Shown here: positions 15,758-25,460 of the stretch, piece after piece
How positions within the stretch are numbered: position 1 is the stretch's first letter
Layout: each line of letters opens with the position of its first letter
Assembly: GCA_903925015.1 (NCBI GenBank)
Contig: CAIYDY010000316.1
Location: 1-64,000, forward strand
Reading direction: 5' to 3'
DNA from: an uncultured Acidobacteriia bacterium
GTDB taxonomy: Bacteria > Acidobacteriota > Terriglobia > Bryobacterales > Bryobacteraceae
DNA length: 64,000 nt
Program-made: the position numbers and the translations under genes
The notes under the pieces: generated by a model
The model's database searches: none
What the model was told of the DNA's origin: nothing
The model's input: the letters and a program-made list of their open reading frames with translations, nothing else

Positions 15758-17004
15758 TTCTTCTTCCTCAAGACAGTAATCACATCGTCCGCCGTAATGA
15801 CCCCGGCCAAGGTGCCGTCCTTTTCGAGGACCGGGAGGGCCAGCAGATTGTACTTGTCAAACAATTCCGTGACTCGGCGCTCCTTCTCCTGCGGAGCGGT
15901 GGAGATCAGCCGCTCGTATGCCAGTTCGCGCAGCTTGGTACCCCCATCGGCCAGAAAGAGGCGGGCAAGCGGGACGGCCGCCGTGATCCGTCCATCGGGA
16001 CTTTCCAGAAACAGCAGGTGGGTGTTCTCGAGCAGGTCTTCGTGGGTGCGCAGTTGGACCATCGCCGCATCCAGCGTCATGTCCTCCGGCAGCACAATGG
16101 CTTCCGTGTTCATCATGCCGCCTGCAGTGTGTTCGTCATATTCGAGAAGCTCGCGGACATCCTCCTGCTCCTCTTCCATCTCTTCGAGAATTTCCTCGGC
16201 GGATTCGTCGGCCAAGTCATAGAGGGCGTCGGCGGCCTGGTCGGGCGACATTTCCTCAACGATGTCCGCCGCGACCTCGGGCTCGAGCGCCTCCAGAATG
16301 CTGGCCTGCATTTTCGGATCGATCTCCGATAGTGCCTCGGCCGCAACCTCGCTATCAATGGTGCCCATGATGGCCTCACGGTCGGCCGGGCCGAGCTCCT
16401 CCATGATGTCCGCCAAATCGGCGGGGTGGAGCTTTTCCAACTTTTCGTTGGAAATGTTGAGACGGAGGCGGCGAAGGGGGTCCGACTCCAGGATGTTGCA
16501 GAAATCCCAGCTGATCGAATTGGGCGAGATCGGTTGCTGCACCCGGCGGACGAAGGCGCTCGGCAGGACTCCCTGCACCAATCGGCGGAAAATGCTGCGG
16601 AGGCCGATATCGACTTCCATGACGGACAGCGAATCCCGGTCGTCCTTGCGGATTTCGAAGGTAACGTCGTTTACGCGGACGACCTTGCGACCGTTGACGT
16701 CGATGATCTGCTGGTCCAACAAGTCGCGCTGGATGCGGAGCATGTACTCGTCCGAATGGTAGGGGTACAAGCGCTCGTTGGAGAGCTGTATCCCCTTTTC
16801 CAGTGAGATGGAGGTGATTTGGTCGTAGCGGATGGAGAGCCAGGCGCCGCCGTTGCCAACCAGGAAACGGTCCACGCGGGAAGGGTGGATGAGGGGAACG
16901 ATGGCAGCATCCTTCACACGTCCGATACGCCTGTGTTTCAGGTCGTATACGGGCATGCCGATCAATTCGGTGAAAAAGAGGAAGGAGAAGTTTTCCGCTG
17001 TCAT
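15754..17004 (-). CDS. Soluble MgtE-N/CBS regulatory protein with PRC-barrel domains
   Basis: 416 aa with no transmembrane segment. Domains: two PRC-barrel-like segments (about 8-75 and 95-135), an MgtE N-domain of superhelical repeats (about 185-290, with the blocks LHPADLADIMEELGPADRE and EALEPEVAADIVEEMSPDQA), and a CBS pair (about 294-416, starting HTAGGMMNTEAIVLPEDMT). In true MgtE the N and CBS domains sense Mg2+ and gate the attached channel; here the channel part is absent and the next gene encodes an NRAMP-type transporter in a 4-bp overlap. The simplest reading is a detached Mg2+ sensor for that transporter. Confidence 0.85.
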   Translation of the reverse strand: MTAENFSFLFFTELIGMPVYDLKHRRIGRVKDAAIVPLIHPSRVDRFLVGNGGAWLSIRYDQITSISLEKGIQLSNERLYPYHSDEYMLRIQRDLLDQQIIDVNGRKVVRVNDVTFEIRKDDRDSLSVMEVDIGLRSIFRRLVQGVLPSAFVRRVQQPISPNSISWDFCNILESDPLRRLRLNISNEKLEKLHPADLADIMEELGPADREAIMGTIDSEVAAEALSEIDPKMQASILEALEPEVAADIVEEMSPDQAADALYDLADESAEEILEEMEEEQEDVRELLEYDEHTAGGMMNTEAIVLPEDMTLDAAMVQLRTHEDLLENTHLLFLESPDGRITAAVPLARLFLADGGTKLRELAYERLISTAPQEKERRVTELFDKYNLLALPVLEKDGTLAGVITADDVITVLRKKK

Positions 17005-17095
17005 AGCGCCATCCGCTTGGAACTCCGAACAAGAGGCGGCGCGCGGAGGCCCGTGTGGGTCTGGCGAATGGAACGGACTGGCTGCGCTCTACATC

Positions 17096-17117
17096 TGGTT
17101 CAGGACTGCCTGAACCA
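17096..17117. promoter_or_regulatory. Perfect inverted repeat between sppA and the MgtE-N gene
   Basis: TGGTTCAGG-ACTG-CCTGAACCA: a 9-bp perfect stem with a 4-nt loop, 92 bp upstream of the MgtE-N start and 56 bp after the sppA stop. No U-tract follows in either direction. It could be an sppA 3' hairpin, an attenuator or an operator for the Mg2+ operon. Confidence 0.5.
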
Positions 17118-17172
17118 ATATGCCGCACAGGGCCCCCCTATTGCAAGGGAAAAACGCCGCCCGCGGCACACG

Positions 17173-18933
17173 CTACCGATACTCGATGGAGAACGGGGCC
17201 ATTTGTAACATTCCTCCGCGCATCCAGACGCGGAGGCGGCGATCCGCCCACGCGGCCGCGAGGGGTGCCAAACCGGTTCGCGAAAACACGCCCGAGAGGC
17301 GGGCGGCAACATCCTGGTCGCCCGAATCGGACGCCGAGGTGTGCAACCACATGTCGAGGAGACTCCGTTTCCCGGGGAAAGTGACCAAGTGAACTTTGGC
17401 TGTGGCTGGAATTCCGGCCTTCTTGCGCACCAACTCCACGGCGCGGTCTATGCCCCCCAACTCATCCACCAGCCCTTTGGCTTTCGCTTGGTCGCCCATC
17501 CAGACCCGACCTTGCGCCAAGGGCTCGATCTCGGCGAACGGACGCTTGCGGGAGGCAGCAACCTTGCCCACGAAATCGACGTATGTGGCGTCAATCCCGT
17601 CGCGCAATTTGGTGCGGGCGGCAGCGGACATGGGCTGGTCCTCGGACTCCATCAATGCCAACTTGCCCCGGCTGACGAAGTCCTTCGAGAGCCCAACCTT
17701 TTCATATAGGCCGCGCAGATTCGGCTTGGCGAAGACAACGCCGATGGAGCCGGTTTCAGTTCCGGGATAGGCCACAATCGGATCGCCGGACATGGCCATG
17801 TAGTATCCACCCGAGGCCGCCGCGTCGGACATGGAGATCACGACAGGCTTTTTCCTGTGCAGTTCCTGCATGGCGCGCCACATTTCATCCGACGCGGGCA
17901 CCTCGCCGCCAGGCGAATCGATGCGGACGATCACACCTTTCAAGGTCGAGTCATCCGCAACCTTCTTGATCATGCGGACAAATTGGCCGGATTCGAGACC
18001 GGAGTCATCTGTGGAATCGGAGTCGCCCCGGCTGATCGCGCCTTCGGCAACAACAAAGCCGATCTTGTCCGGGGAGCCGGCATCCGGATCGGGCGAGGAG
18101 ACGTAGTCGTGCGCGGAGGACTTCTTGATCTCCTTCTGCTTGAGTGCCTTTTTGAGGTCGGTCCACATTTCGTCCTCGTATTTGATCTCATCGACCAAGC
18201 CCTTGGCCTTGGCCTGGCTGGAAAGGAACGGGCCTTCGTCGATGGTGGCCCGGATCTCGGCCTCGGACCGGTTCCTCCCCCGGGCGATGGCCGCCACCAA
18301 GTCGCCAAAAACGTTGTCCGCGATCCCGTTGATCACTTCCCGTGTCTCGGCGCTCATGGAGGTGCGGGTGTAGCTGTCGCCAAAATCCTTGTATTTTCCG
18401 GCGTGCTCCACTTCCACCTGCACACCAAGCTTGTCGAGCGTACCCTTGTAATACATCAACCCGAGGGCGACGCCCTTCACGTTGAGCCCGTCGGAAGGCC
18501 CGACGTAGATTTTCGACGCACCGGAGGCCAGGTAGTAGTCGCGGCTGGTGGGGGTTCTGAGGTAGGCGTAGACGGGTTTGCCGGATTTGCGGAACTCATC
18601 CAGATCGTGCCGGATCTCCTGCATCTTGGCCCAGCCGAGGCTGGCACCTTCCGGTTGGAGCACGAGCGCCTTGATTTTGGGGTCCTTGGCGGCCCGGCGC
18701 AATACGGACCAAATGTTTTGGACGGTGAGCGTATCCTTGTCACCGAGGATCGGCAGCGGAATTTCAAGGGGGCTGCGCTCAGGGATTTCGCCCGAAAGCC
18801 GGAGAACCAGGGTCGAGCCATCGGCCACCGCCGCCGGTTTCGACTTGAATGATGCCAACGCCACCAAGCCGCCGACAAAGAGCAGGATCACAAGGACCAC
18901 ACCGCTCAGGACTCCAAGAAGATACTTTGCCAT
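17173..18933 (-). CDS. sppA: Signal peptide peptidase SppA, 67-kDa type
   Basis: 586 aa from the ATG at 18933; the upstream in-frame ATG at 19104 would add a non-signal extension that overlaps the divergent gene. An N-terminal membrane anchor (about 4-28) is followed by two tandem S49 domains. The catalytic dyad appears as Lys182 (GKYKDFGDSYTR) in the first domain and Ser374 (DAAASGGYYMA) in the second, the layout of E. coli SppA. The enzyme degrades cleaved signal peptides in the membrane. The last 40 residues are variable and rich in basic and aromatic residues. Divergent from the M14 peptidase gene. Confidence 0.9.
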   Translation of the reverse strand: MAKYLLGVLSGVVLVILLFVGGLVALASFKSKPAAVADGSTLVLRLSGEIPERSPLEIPLPILGDKDTLTVQNIWSVLRRAAKDPKIKALVLQPEGASLGWAKMQEIRHDLDEFRKSGKPVYAYLRTPTSRDYYLASGASKIYVGPSDGLNVKGVALGLMYYKGTLDKLGVQVEVEHAGKYKDFGDSYTRTSMSAETREVINGIADNVFGDLVAAIARGRNRSEAEIRATIDEGPFLSSQAKAKGLVDEIKYEDEMWTDLKKALKQKEIKKSSAHDYVSSPDPDAGSPDKIGFVVAEGAISRGDSDSTDDSGLESGQFVRMIKKVADDSTLKGVIVRIDSPGGEVPASDEMWRAMQELHRKKPVVISMSDAAASGGYYMAMSGDPIVAYPGTETGSIGVVFAKPNLRGLYEKVGLSKDFVSRGKLALMESEDQPMSAAARTKLRDGIDATYVDFVGKVAASRKRPFAEIEPLAQGRVWMGDQAKAKGLVDELGGIDRAVELVRKKAGIPATAKVHLVTFPGKRSLLDMWLHTSASDSGDQDVAARLSGVFSRTGLAPLAAAWADRRLRVWMRGGMLQMAPFSIEYR

Positions 18934-19025
18934 TTTGCTCTTCAGTCTGACCTTAGCATGTTTGCCCAAGCATGCCACAGAATCGCTTCCGCCGTTTCGT
19001 GCGCCCAACGCGCTACCATGCTGGA

Positions 19026-21897
19026 ATGTCCACCCGCCTCCTGTTGCAGTCAGCGATGCTGTTCGCGGCACTTGCCGGTCTAGTTTCGGCACAGACGATT
19101 CCAACGCCCGAATCGGTGCTCGGCCACAAGCCGGGGGACGATTTCTACCTTGCCAGCTACACCGAGTCGCGGGATTACTTCCGCAAACTCGCGGCGGTTT
19201 CGGACCGGATCAAGCTGATCAACGTGGGTAAAACGACCCGTGGTCAGGATTGGGAAATCGCGGTGATCTCGTCACCCAAAAACCTGGCGAATTTGGATGC
19301 GCAAAAGGCGATCTCGCAGCGGCTGGCGCAAGGCCGGGGTCTGGACGACGCGACCGCCAAGGCCCTGGCGCGCGAGGGCAAGGCGATCGTCCACATCGAC
19401 GGCGGACTCCATTCGACCGAGGTGGCAGGGGCGCAACAGTCCATCCTGCTCGCCTACAAGCTGCTTTCGGCCCAAGGGGATCCGGAGGTGGACGCGATCC
19501 TCGAAAACGTCATCCTGATGCTTTGGCCGACGCTGAATCCGGATGGCCAGAACGAGGTGGTGTCCTGGTATCGGCGCAACGTGGGAACGCCGTACGAGAT
19601 TTCGCCGTTGCCGGATCTGTACCAGGAATACGTGGGCCATGACAACAACCGCGACGGCTACATGAACAACATGCTGGAGTCGCGGGACGTGACCAAGACC
19701 GAGCTGGAATGGGCTCCGGTGGTTTTCTATTGCCACCACCAGACAGCCCCGTTCCCCACCCGGATTTTCATCCCTCCATTCACCGAGCCGATTTCCAGCA
19801 ACATCCATCCCTTGATGGCCCGCTGGTTGAATGCGCTGGGGATCGACATGGCCGCATACCTCGACGGGCACGGGCTGCCGGGGGCAGTTCACAAGGTGGG
19901 CTTCGACAACTGGTATCCGGGCTTCCTCGATTTCACAGGCATCTTCCGGAACTCCATATCCTTCTTTACCGAAACCGCACTCTACGCGTACGCGACCCCG
20001 CATTTCTACTCCGTCAACGACTTTCCCAAGGACCGGCAGGGTCTGAGAAGCGAAGTCTTCTACTCCAGCCCGTGGAAGGGCGGCTGGTGGCACCTTTCGG
20101 ACGCCGTCAATTACATGCTGGGCGCGTCGATGAGCGTTCTCGACACGGCGGCGAAGTATCACGAGGTGCTGCTTTACAACCGCTACCAGGCCGCACGCGA
20201 CAACATGGCCAAGTTCCGCAAGGAGCCTCCGTTCGCCTACGTGATCCCTCATGAGCAGAAGGATTTGCCGACGGCGGCTATCCTGATCGAAAAGCTGCTG
20301 ACGAACGGCATCGAAGTCCATCGGGCCGCGCGTCCGTTTGCCGCCAACGGTCGCGAGTACTCCGGCGCGTGGGTGGTTCTGATGGACCAGCCGTTCGCGC
20401 CGCTGGTGAAGGAATTGTTCGAGGTCCAGCAGTACCCCGACCTCCGCACCACGCCCAACGGGCCGCCGATCCGTCCGTATGACGTGGCTGGATGGACGCT
20501 CCCGATGCAAATGGGCGTCGAAGTGGCCACAGTCCTTGTGCCGTTGAATGACGGCCAGCGCGCCGCGCTGGAACCGGTGCGGAGTGCGGCATTGCCCGCC
20601 GGCGGAGTTTCGGGCACGGGTAGCGCTTTCAGCCTTTCCCGTGACACCAACGCAGCCTACCGGCTGGTGAATCAAGCATTTGCGGCGGGGGCCAAGGTGG
20701 AGACCTCCGGGAACGATTTCATACTGACCGGGGAGAAAGTGCCGGACCTGGCCCGCGCGTCATCCCTGACATTGAAATCCGTGGCCAAGGCACCTGCGGA
20801 TGCCGTGTCCGTCAAGAAACCCCGCCTTGGACTCTACCGCCCTTGGCAGCCGGTCATCGACGAAGGTTGGACCCGCTGGATTTTGGAAGATTACGCCTTT
20901 GCGCCCGTCACGCTCCGCAACGGCGACATCCGCGCCGGGCACCTGCGGGAACGGTTCGACACGATTCTGATTCCCGACACATCCCAGCGCACGATCCTGG
21001 ATGGTTATGCGGTCGGCGTGGTGCCGGGCGAGTTTTCGGGTGGCCTGGGAGAACCTGGATCCGCGGCATTGCGGGATTTTGTGCGGGAGGGGGGGCACGT
21101 TGATCGCATTCAACAACGCTACGCTGTTCGCGGTCGACCAATTCCATTTGCCGGTTGCCAACGTACTGGCAGGGTTGACGCCGGACCAGTTTTACTGTTC
21201 CGGGTCGCTGCTGCAGGTGGAGTTGCGCGATCCTGCGCATACGGCCGTCGCGGGATTGCCGCGCGAGCCCAACGTGATGTTCGAGCTTGGTCCGGCATTT
21301 GAGACGCGCGCCGGTTTCCGGGGCACAATCCTGGCTGGTTATCCCAAGGACTCGAATCCATTGGCGAGCGGTTATCTGCTCCATCCGGAGCGAATCCAGG
21401 GCAAGGCTGCAGCGCTCGAAGTGTTCTATGGCGAGGGGCGCGTTTACCTGTTCGGGTTCCGCCCGCAGTGGCGGGGACAATCGCACGGAACGTACAAGTT
21501 CTTCATGAATGCGATCTTCGACAGTCCGGCCGCGGCGAAACCCACGTCGGCACCGAAGACCTCGGCGGCGGCGGGAGCGGCTGATCCTTGGCGCGCGGTT
21601 GTGGCACCGGTCCAAGGGGATTTGGCCGTCCTGCTTGGACTGAATCGCGCTTTCCATTCGGCCAGAGGCTCGGCGGCAGTTGAGGAACGGGCAAAGTTGA
21701 CCGCCGCCGTGGACAAGTTCGAGCGGGAACGTATCTTGGAGGTGCAGGACAGCGCGGGCGCGCTGGACGAGGCTGGTCGGAAAAAGGCGGCGGCTCTGGT
21801 GAAGGCGATGCGGACGGCCGCGGCGGATTTGCGCTCCAAGGAGATGGAGGAGTCGCTCGACGGGGCCGGTTTGGCGGAGCGCTACAAGGTCGAGTAG
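19026..21897 (+). pseudogene. M14-family zinc carboxypeptidase, frameshifted at a G7 run
   Basis: The first frame (19026-21302) carries a signal peptide and an M14 catalytic domain: HSTE zinc ligands (129-132), the LNPDGQNE substrate segment, and a further His-rich strand (VFYCHHQT). After EPGSAALRDFVREGG the frame turns to nonsense at a run of seven G (21089-21095). The frame that overlaps from 21001 to 21897 continues sensibly (GTLIAFNNATLFAVDQFHL) to the end. Removing one G restores a single product of about 956 aa. It could be a sequencing error, phase variation or a fresh mutation. TACCAT ends 6 nt before the ATG at 19026. Homologues in Acidobacteria are large secreted M14 peptidases; the substrate is unknown. 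Confidence 0.85.
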
Positions 21898-21898
21898 T

Positions 21899-22528
21899 TC
21901 AGAACCGCGACAGAAAACCCAATCGCGGCGCGATGGCGAAGTTCAGCTGGACGAGGACGATGAATCCGATACTCGCCCAAGTATCAAAAATGCACAGCAG
22001 CGCACCGAATGCGTAGAGCGATTGCGCCACAACGATCCGGCGCTCAATAGCCTTGCCGACTTCCGCCGGTGTCCCTTGGGTGACCAAACCTGCGCGGCTC
22101 GCGTATTTCCAACTCACCAGCAGTACGCCCCCCAAGAGGAAGATGTTCGCCCAATAAAGCACCAAGGCGGTGCGGTATTCGATGTACTCGGCCAGTAGGA
22201 GGGTGGAGAACGGCAACAGCGTCACGAAGAACAGAAATGCGAGCTGGATCCACGACAGGTGTCGATTGGTATGTGCGAAACGGCTGAGTTGGGCCTGCTG
22301 TCCAGTCCAGAAGATGGAGAGTGTCAGAAAACTCATCAGACAGGTGACGATCTGCGGCAGCATGGCTCGGAGCGCAACCCACAATTGCTCCTCGCTGTGG
22401 ATGGTAGCCCGGGCGGGGACGTGAAGGTCCAAGACAAGCAGCGTCATGGCGACCGCAAAGATACCGTCGCTCAGCGCTTCGACCCTCTCAACACTATCGC
22501 CTGCGATTCGGTTGTAGGTGGGTTTCAA
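21899..22528 (-). CDS. TMEM175/DUF1211-family potassium channel-like protein
   Basis: 209 aa with six predicted transmembrane helices. TM1 carries the family signature RVEALSDGIFAVAMTLLVLD, a variant of RxxxFSD in which Phe is Leu. Bacterial TMEM175 proteins assemble as tetrameric K+ channels that lack the usual TVGYG filter. The start is TTG at 22528; no ATG is available in frame before the signature. A TACCCT box lies 8 nt upstream on the minus strand. Tail to tail with the M14 peptidase (1 bp between stops) and divergent from the spermidine-synthase-like gene. Confidence 0.85.
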   Translation of the reverse strand: MKPTYNRIAGDSVERVEALSDGIFAVAMTLLVLDLHVPARATIHSEEQLWVALRAMLPQIVTCLMSFLTLSIFWTGQQAQLSRFAHTNRHLSWIQLAFLFFVTLLPFSTLLLAEYIEYRTALVLYWANIFLLGGVLLVSWKYASRAGLVTQGTPAEVGKAIERRIVVAQSLYAFGALLCIFDTWASIGFIVLVQLNFAIAPRLGFLSRF

Positions 22529-22561
22529 TCTACTTCAGGGTAACGTAAACCGGATTCGGTG

Positions 22562-22567
22562 TATGAT
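22562..22567 (+). promoter_or_regulatory. -10 box of the spermidine-synthase-like gene
   Basis: TATGAT ends 11 nt before the ATG at 22579, so the 5' leader would be only a few nucleotides. No Shine-Dalgarno sequence is visible. Confidence 0.35.
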
Positions 22568-22578
22568 TCGGGAACCGC

Positions 22579-24939
22579 ATGAACAAGAATTCGTCCGTCC
22601 CCCCAATGCTCTACGCCTTGTTTGCGGCAAGCGGATGCGCCGCGCTCATCTACGAAGTGGTCTGGATGCAGATGCTGGAGTTGGTGCTCGGCTCCACAGC
22701 GGCGTCGATGGCCGTACTGCTGGGCGTGTTTATGGGCGGGATGTGTTTGGGGAGTTTGCTGCTGGCCCGCTTGGTGCCACTCGGCTGGAATCCGATTCGG
22801 GTCTATGCGGCAATGGAAGTTGCAGCGGGTGTTCTGGGAATCGCCGTACCGCTGGTACTGCCGTTCGTGCAACACATCTATGTGGCTGCGGCTTCGGACG
22901 GGTCATGGAACTTGGGATTGCGGGCCCTTGTATGCGCCGTCTGCCTGTTGCCGCCAACCGTGGTAATGGGGGCGACGCTGCCTGCAATTTCCCGTGCGGT
23001 GGGCTCTGCCAAATCCGGCGGATTGTATGCGGCAAATATCTTCGGCGGAGTGGTGGGATGTTTGGCCGCCGGTTTCTGGCTGCTGCGGGTCTTCGACATG
23101 ACAGTCGCGGGAGGCGTGGCCGTCGGGATAAACCTGATGGCCGCGATGCTGGCGTTGCGGGTCGGCGGGCAGTTTGGCGGTCGAACGAGAGATGTATCCG
23201 GTTCCGTGGGAGGGACGCCGCAGTGGCAGGTGCTTACCGCCATCGGCCTCTCCGGCTGTACCGCCCTCGGGGCTGAGGTCGTGTGGACCAGGTTATTGGC
23301 GCTCAGCTTGGGCCCAACGGTATACACATTTTCGATCATCCTCGCAGTCTTCCTGATCGGCATGGGTGGCGGCAGCGCTGCGGCGACCCGGCTCGCGACC
23401 CGGAAGGCGGATCCACAATGCTTTCTGGGCTGGACACAGGCCGCGCTGGTCCCCGCCATTTGCTGGGGTGCGTGGATGGTTGCGGACGTGCTTCCCTATT
23501 GGTCAAAGGAGCTAGCGCCCACGTCCAGTCCCTGGGCGGGATTCGGAGTGGACTTCCTCCATTGCGCTGTGGCAATCCTGCCAGCCGCTTTTCTATGGGG
23601 GGCAAGCTTTCCATTTGCGCTGGACAGCATGGCGGACGGGCGCAACGCCGACGCCGGGGTGTCTGTCGGCCACGTATATGCGGCAAATACATTAGGGGGA
23701 ATTCTTGGGGCCGTCGGATTCAGTGTCGTGCTGGGTGGTTGGATTGGTTCCGGCAATGCGGAGAAAATTTTGGTGCTGATCTCCGGCTTGGCAGCCGTAT
23801 CGGCGTTTGGCGTAGGCGCGTGGCGTTTCACGGCACCGGTGGTAGCGGCGACCTTGCTAGGTGCGGCGCTGGTCCCGCAGGTTCCATGGCAACTGCTGGC
23901 GTTCGGTCGCAGGATGCCGGTGGAAGTGGGCCCCTGGAAGATGTTGTATGCGGCCGAGGGCGTGAATTCGTCCATCGCGTACACGCAATGGGTGGATGGC
24001 CGGCGATATTTCCACGTGGCGGGCAAACGGGAGGCGTCAGACATCCCCGCCGACATGAAGGTGCAACGGATGCTGGGCCACATGCCGGGGCTGATCCACC
24101 GGAATCCGGAATCGGTGCTGGTGGTGGGATGCGGTGCCGGGGTGACGGCCGGATCGTTTGTGGTGCATCCCGAGATCCGGCGCATCGAACTCTGCGAGAT
24201 CGAGCCACTCATTCCTCCGGCTACGGCACGGGTCTTCGCAGCCGAAAACCACGACGTGATGAAGGATCCGCGCACCCACATTGTGATCGACGATGCACGG
24301 CACCACATGCTGACCACGGCGCGCACCTTCGACATCATCACCTCCGACCCGATCCATCCCTGGGTGAAGGGTTCCGCTGCGCTCTACACGAAGGAGTATT
24401 TCGAGATGGTCCGCGCGCATTTGAAACCGGGCGGGCTGGCAACGCAATGGGTGCCGCTCTATGAGAGCGACCTCGCCGTGGTCCAGAGCGAGATCGCAAC
24501 CTTTATGGAAGTGTTCCCGGAAACCATCGTCTGGGGCAACTACGACTTGTTCGACCAAGGCTACGACGTGGTCCTGATGGGTTCGATGACGCCGATCACG
24601 ATTGACGTGGACGCCGTCGAGGCCCGGATTCAGGCTTCACCAAGACTTGCGGAGTCGTTGCGCAGCGTGGGCTGGCGTGGTGCCGTCGATCTGCTAGGGG
24701 CCTACGCATCCCGAACGTCCGATCTGCGGATCTGGCTGAAGAACGCCCAAATCAACCGCGACCGGGGGTTGCGATTGCAATATTTAGCCGGGATGGCATT
24801 GAATCAAGGGCGCGCGGGCTGGATCTACGGCGAGATGGAACGCCGGAGCCCGTTCCCGAAGGACCTTTTCACGGGGTCGGCGGAATCCGTCGCGGCGGTG
24901 CGGAAGGTGTTCGACGAATGGCGGACGAGCCAGTTTTAG
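22579..24939 (+). CDS. Membrane-embedded spermidine-synthase-like methyltransferase-fold protein
   Basis: 786 aa. About the first 470 residues hold some 12-14 hydrophobic helices, starting AASGCAALIYEVVWMQMLEL, the usual opening of fused MFS/spermidine synthase proteins. The last 300 residues form a Rossmann fold: VLVVGCGAGVTAGSFV (nucleotide site), ELCEIEPLIPPA, VIDDARHHMLTT, then DIITSDPIHPWVKGSA. The aminopropyltransferase acidic pair seems partly kept (Glu in CEIE and Asp in TSDP). The polyamine role of such membrane fusions is not established. A polyamine synthase without adenosylmethionine decarboxylase nearby is therefore only a family-based label. Confidence 0.8.
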   Translation: MNKNSSVPPMLYALFAASGCAALIYEVVWMQMLELVLGSTAASMAVLLGVFMGGMCLGSLLLARLVPLGWNPIRVYAAMEVAAGVLGIAVPLVLPFVQHIYVAAASDGSWNLGLRALVCAVCLLPPTVVMGATLPAISRAVGSAKSGGLYAANIFGGVVGCLAAGFWLLRVFDMTVAGGVAVGINLMAAMLALRVGGQFGGRTRDVSGSVGGTPQWQVLTAIGLSGCTALGAEVVWTRLLALSLGPTVYTFSIILAVFLIGMGGGSAAATRLATRKADPQCFLGWTQAALVPAICWGAWMVADVLPYWSKELAPTSSPWAGFGVDFLHCAVAILPAAFLWGASFPFALDSMADGRNADAGVSVGHVYAANTLGGILGAVGFSVVLGGWIGSGNAEKILVLISGLAAVSAFGVGAWRFTAPVVAATLLGAALVPQVPWQLLAFGRRMPVEVGPWKMLYAAEGVNSSIAYTQWVDGRRYFHVAGKREASDIPADMKVQRMLGHMPGLIHRNPESVLVVGCGAGVTAGSFVVHPEIRRIELCEIEPLIPPATARVFAAENHDVMKDPRTHIVIDDARHHMLTTARTFDIITSDPIHPWVKGSAALYTKEYFEMVRAHLKPGGLATQWVPLYESDLAVVQSEIATFMEVFPETIVWGNYDLFDQGYDVVLMGSMTPITIDVDAVEARIQASPRLAESLRSVGWRGAVDLLGAYASRTSDLRIWLKNAQINRDRGLRLQYLAGMALNQGRAGWIYGEMERRSPFPKDLFTGSAESVAAVRKVFDEWRTSQF

Positions 24940-24969
24940 TCTCGCGGTTGAAATCTTTCGCTAGGAGGC

Positions 24970-24999
24970 GAGACAACGGGCCCCGGTTCGCGCTATACT
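24970..24999 (+). promoter_or_regulatory. Promoter of secG
   Basis: A near-consensus -10 (TATACT, 24994-24999) with a weak -35 (GAGACA, 24970-24975, 18-bp spacer). The predicted start is within about 2-4 nt of the GTG start codon at 25009, so the mRNA is probably leaderless. Confidence 0.5.
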
Positions 25000-25008
25000 G
25001 GTCAAGTT

Positions 25009-25338
25009 GTGATTGGAATCCTTCTTACTTTCGTGCACGTGGTTGTGTGCTTGTTCCTGATCATCGTGGTGCTCCTCCAGAGCGGCAAGGCGGCCGATTT
25101 GGCCGGTGCCTTCGGCGGGCAGGGTTCCCAGACCGCATTTGGTCCGCGGGGCTCGGCAACGCTGCTTTCGAAAGCGACCACGATCTCGGCGATCTTGTTC
25201 ATGGTGACATCGATTTCCTTGTCGATTGTTGCAACACGTGAATCCGGTGCTTCCAGCTTGCCAGAGTTGAAGCGTCGGCAGACCCAGGGCGCTCCGGCTG
25301 CTCCGAAGCCTGCCGCACCGGCTCCTGCGAAGAAGTAG
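25009..25338 (+). CDS. secG: Preprotein translocase subunit SecG
   Basis: 109 aa from a GTG start. TM1 (IGILLTFVHVVVCLFLIIVV), the conserved cytoplasmic segment LLQSGKAADLAGAFGGQGSQTAFG, then TM2 (about 57-75) and a basic Ala/Pro-rich tail are diagnostic of SecG, the accessory subunit of the SecYEG channel. A tRNA-Leu gene follows 23 bp downstream, an arrangement seen in many bacteria. Confidence 0.95.
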   Translation: MIGILLTFVHVVVCLFLIIVVLLQSGKAADLAGAFGGQGSQTAFGPRGSATLLSKATTISAILFMVTSISLSIVATRESGASSLPELKRRQTQGAPAAPKPAAPAPAKK

Positions 25339-25361
25339 TTTCCAAGCACGAAAGGTCACCT

Positions 25362-25448
25362 GCGGAGGTGGCGGAATTGGCAGACGCACTAGCTTGAGGT
25401 GCTAGCGGGAGCAATCTCGTGGGGGTTCAAGTCCCCCTCTCCGCACCA
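25362..25448 (+). tRNA. tRNA-Leu (GAG anticodon), CCA encoded
   Basis: Complete class II tRNA. Acceptor stem GCGGAGG pairs with TCTCCGC (one G-U), the D arm contains TGGCGGAATTGGCAGA, and the anticodon stem CTAGC/GCTAG encloses loop TTGAGGT with GAG. A variable arm GGGAGCAATCTCG and the T arm GGGGGTTCAAGTCCCCC follow. The 3' CCA is at 25446-25448. Confidence 0.96.
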
Positions 25449-25460
25449 AATTTTGAATAG

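Noticed and set aside
22579-24939. Considered as a true polyamine operon
   Set aside because: No speD, speE partner or polyamine transporter is nearby; the label rests on fold only.
24939-24974. GTCTCGC..GCGAGAC inverted repeat after the spermidine-synthase-like gene, considered as a terminator
   Set aside because: The 22-nt loop and lack of a U-tract make a functional hairpin doubtful, and it overlaps the secG promoter region.
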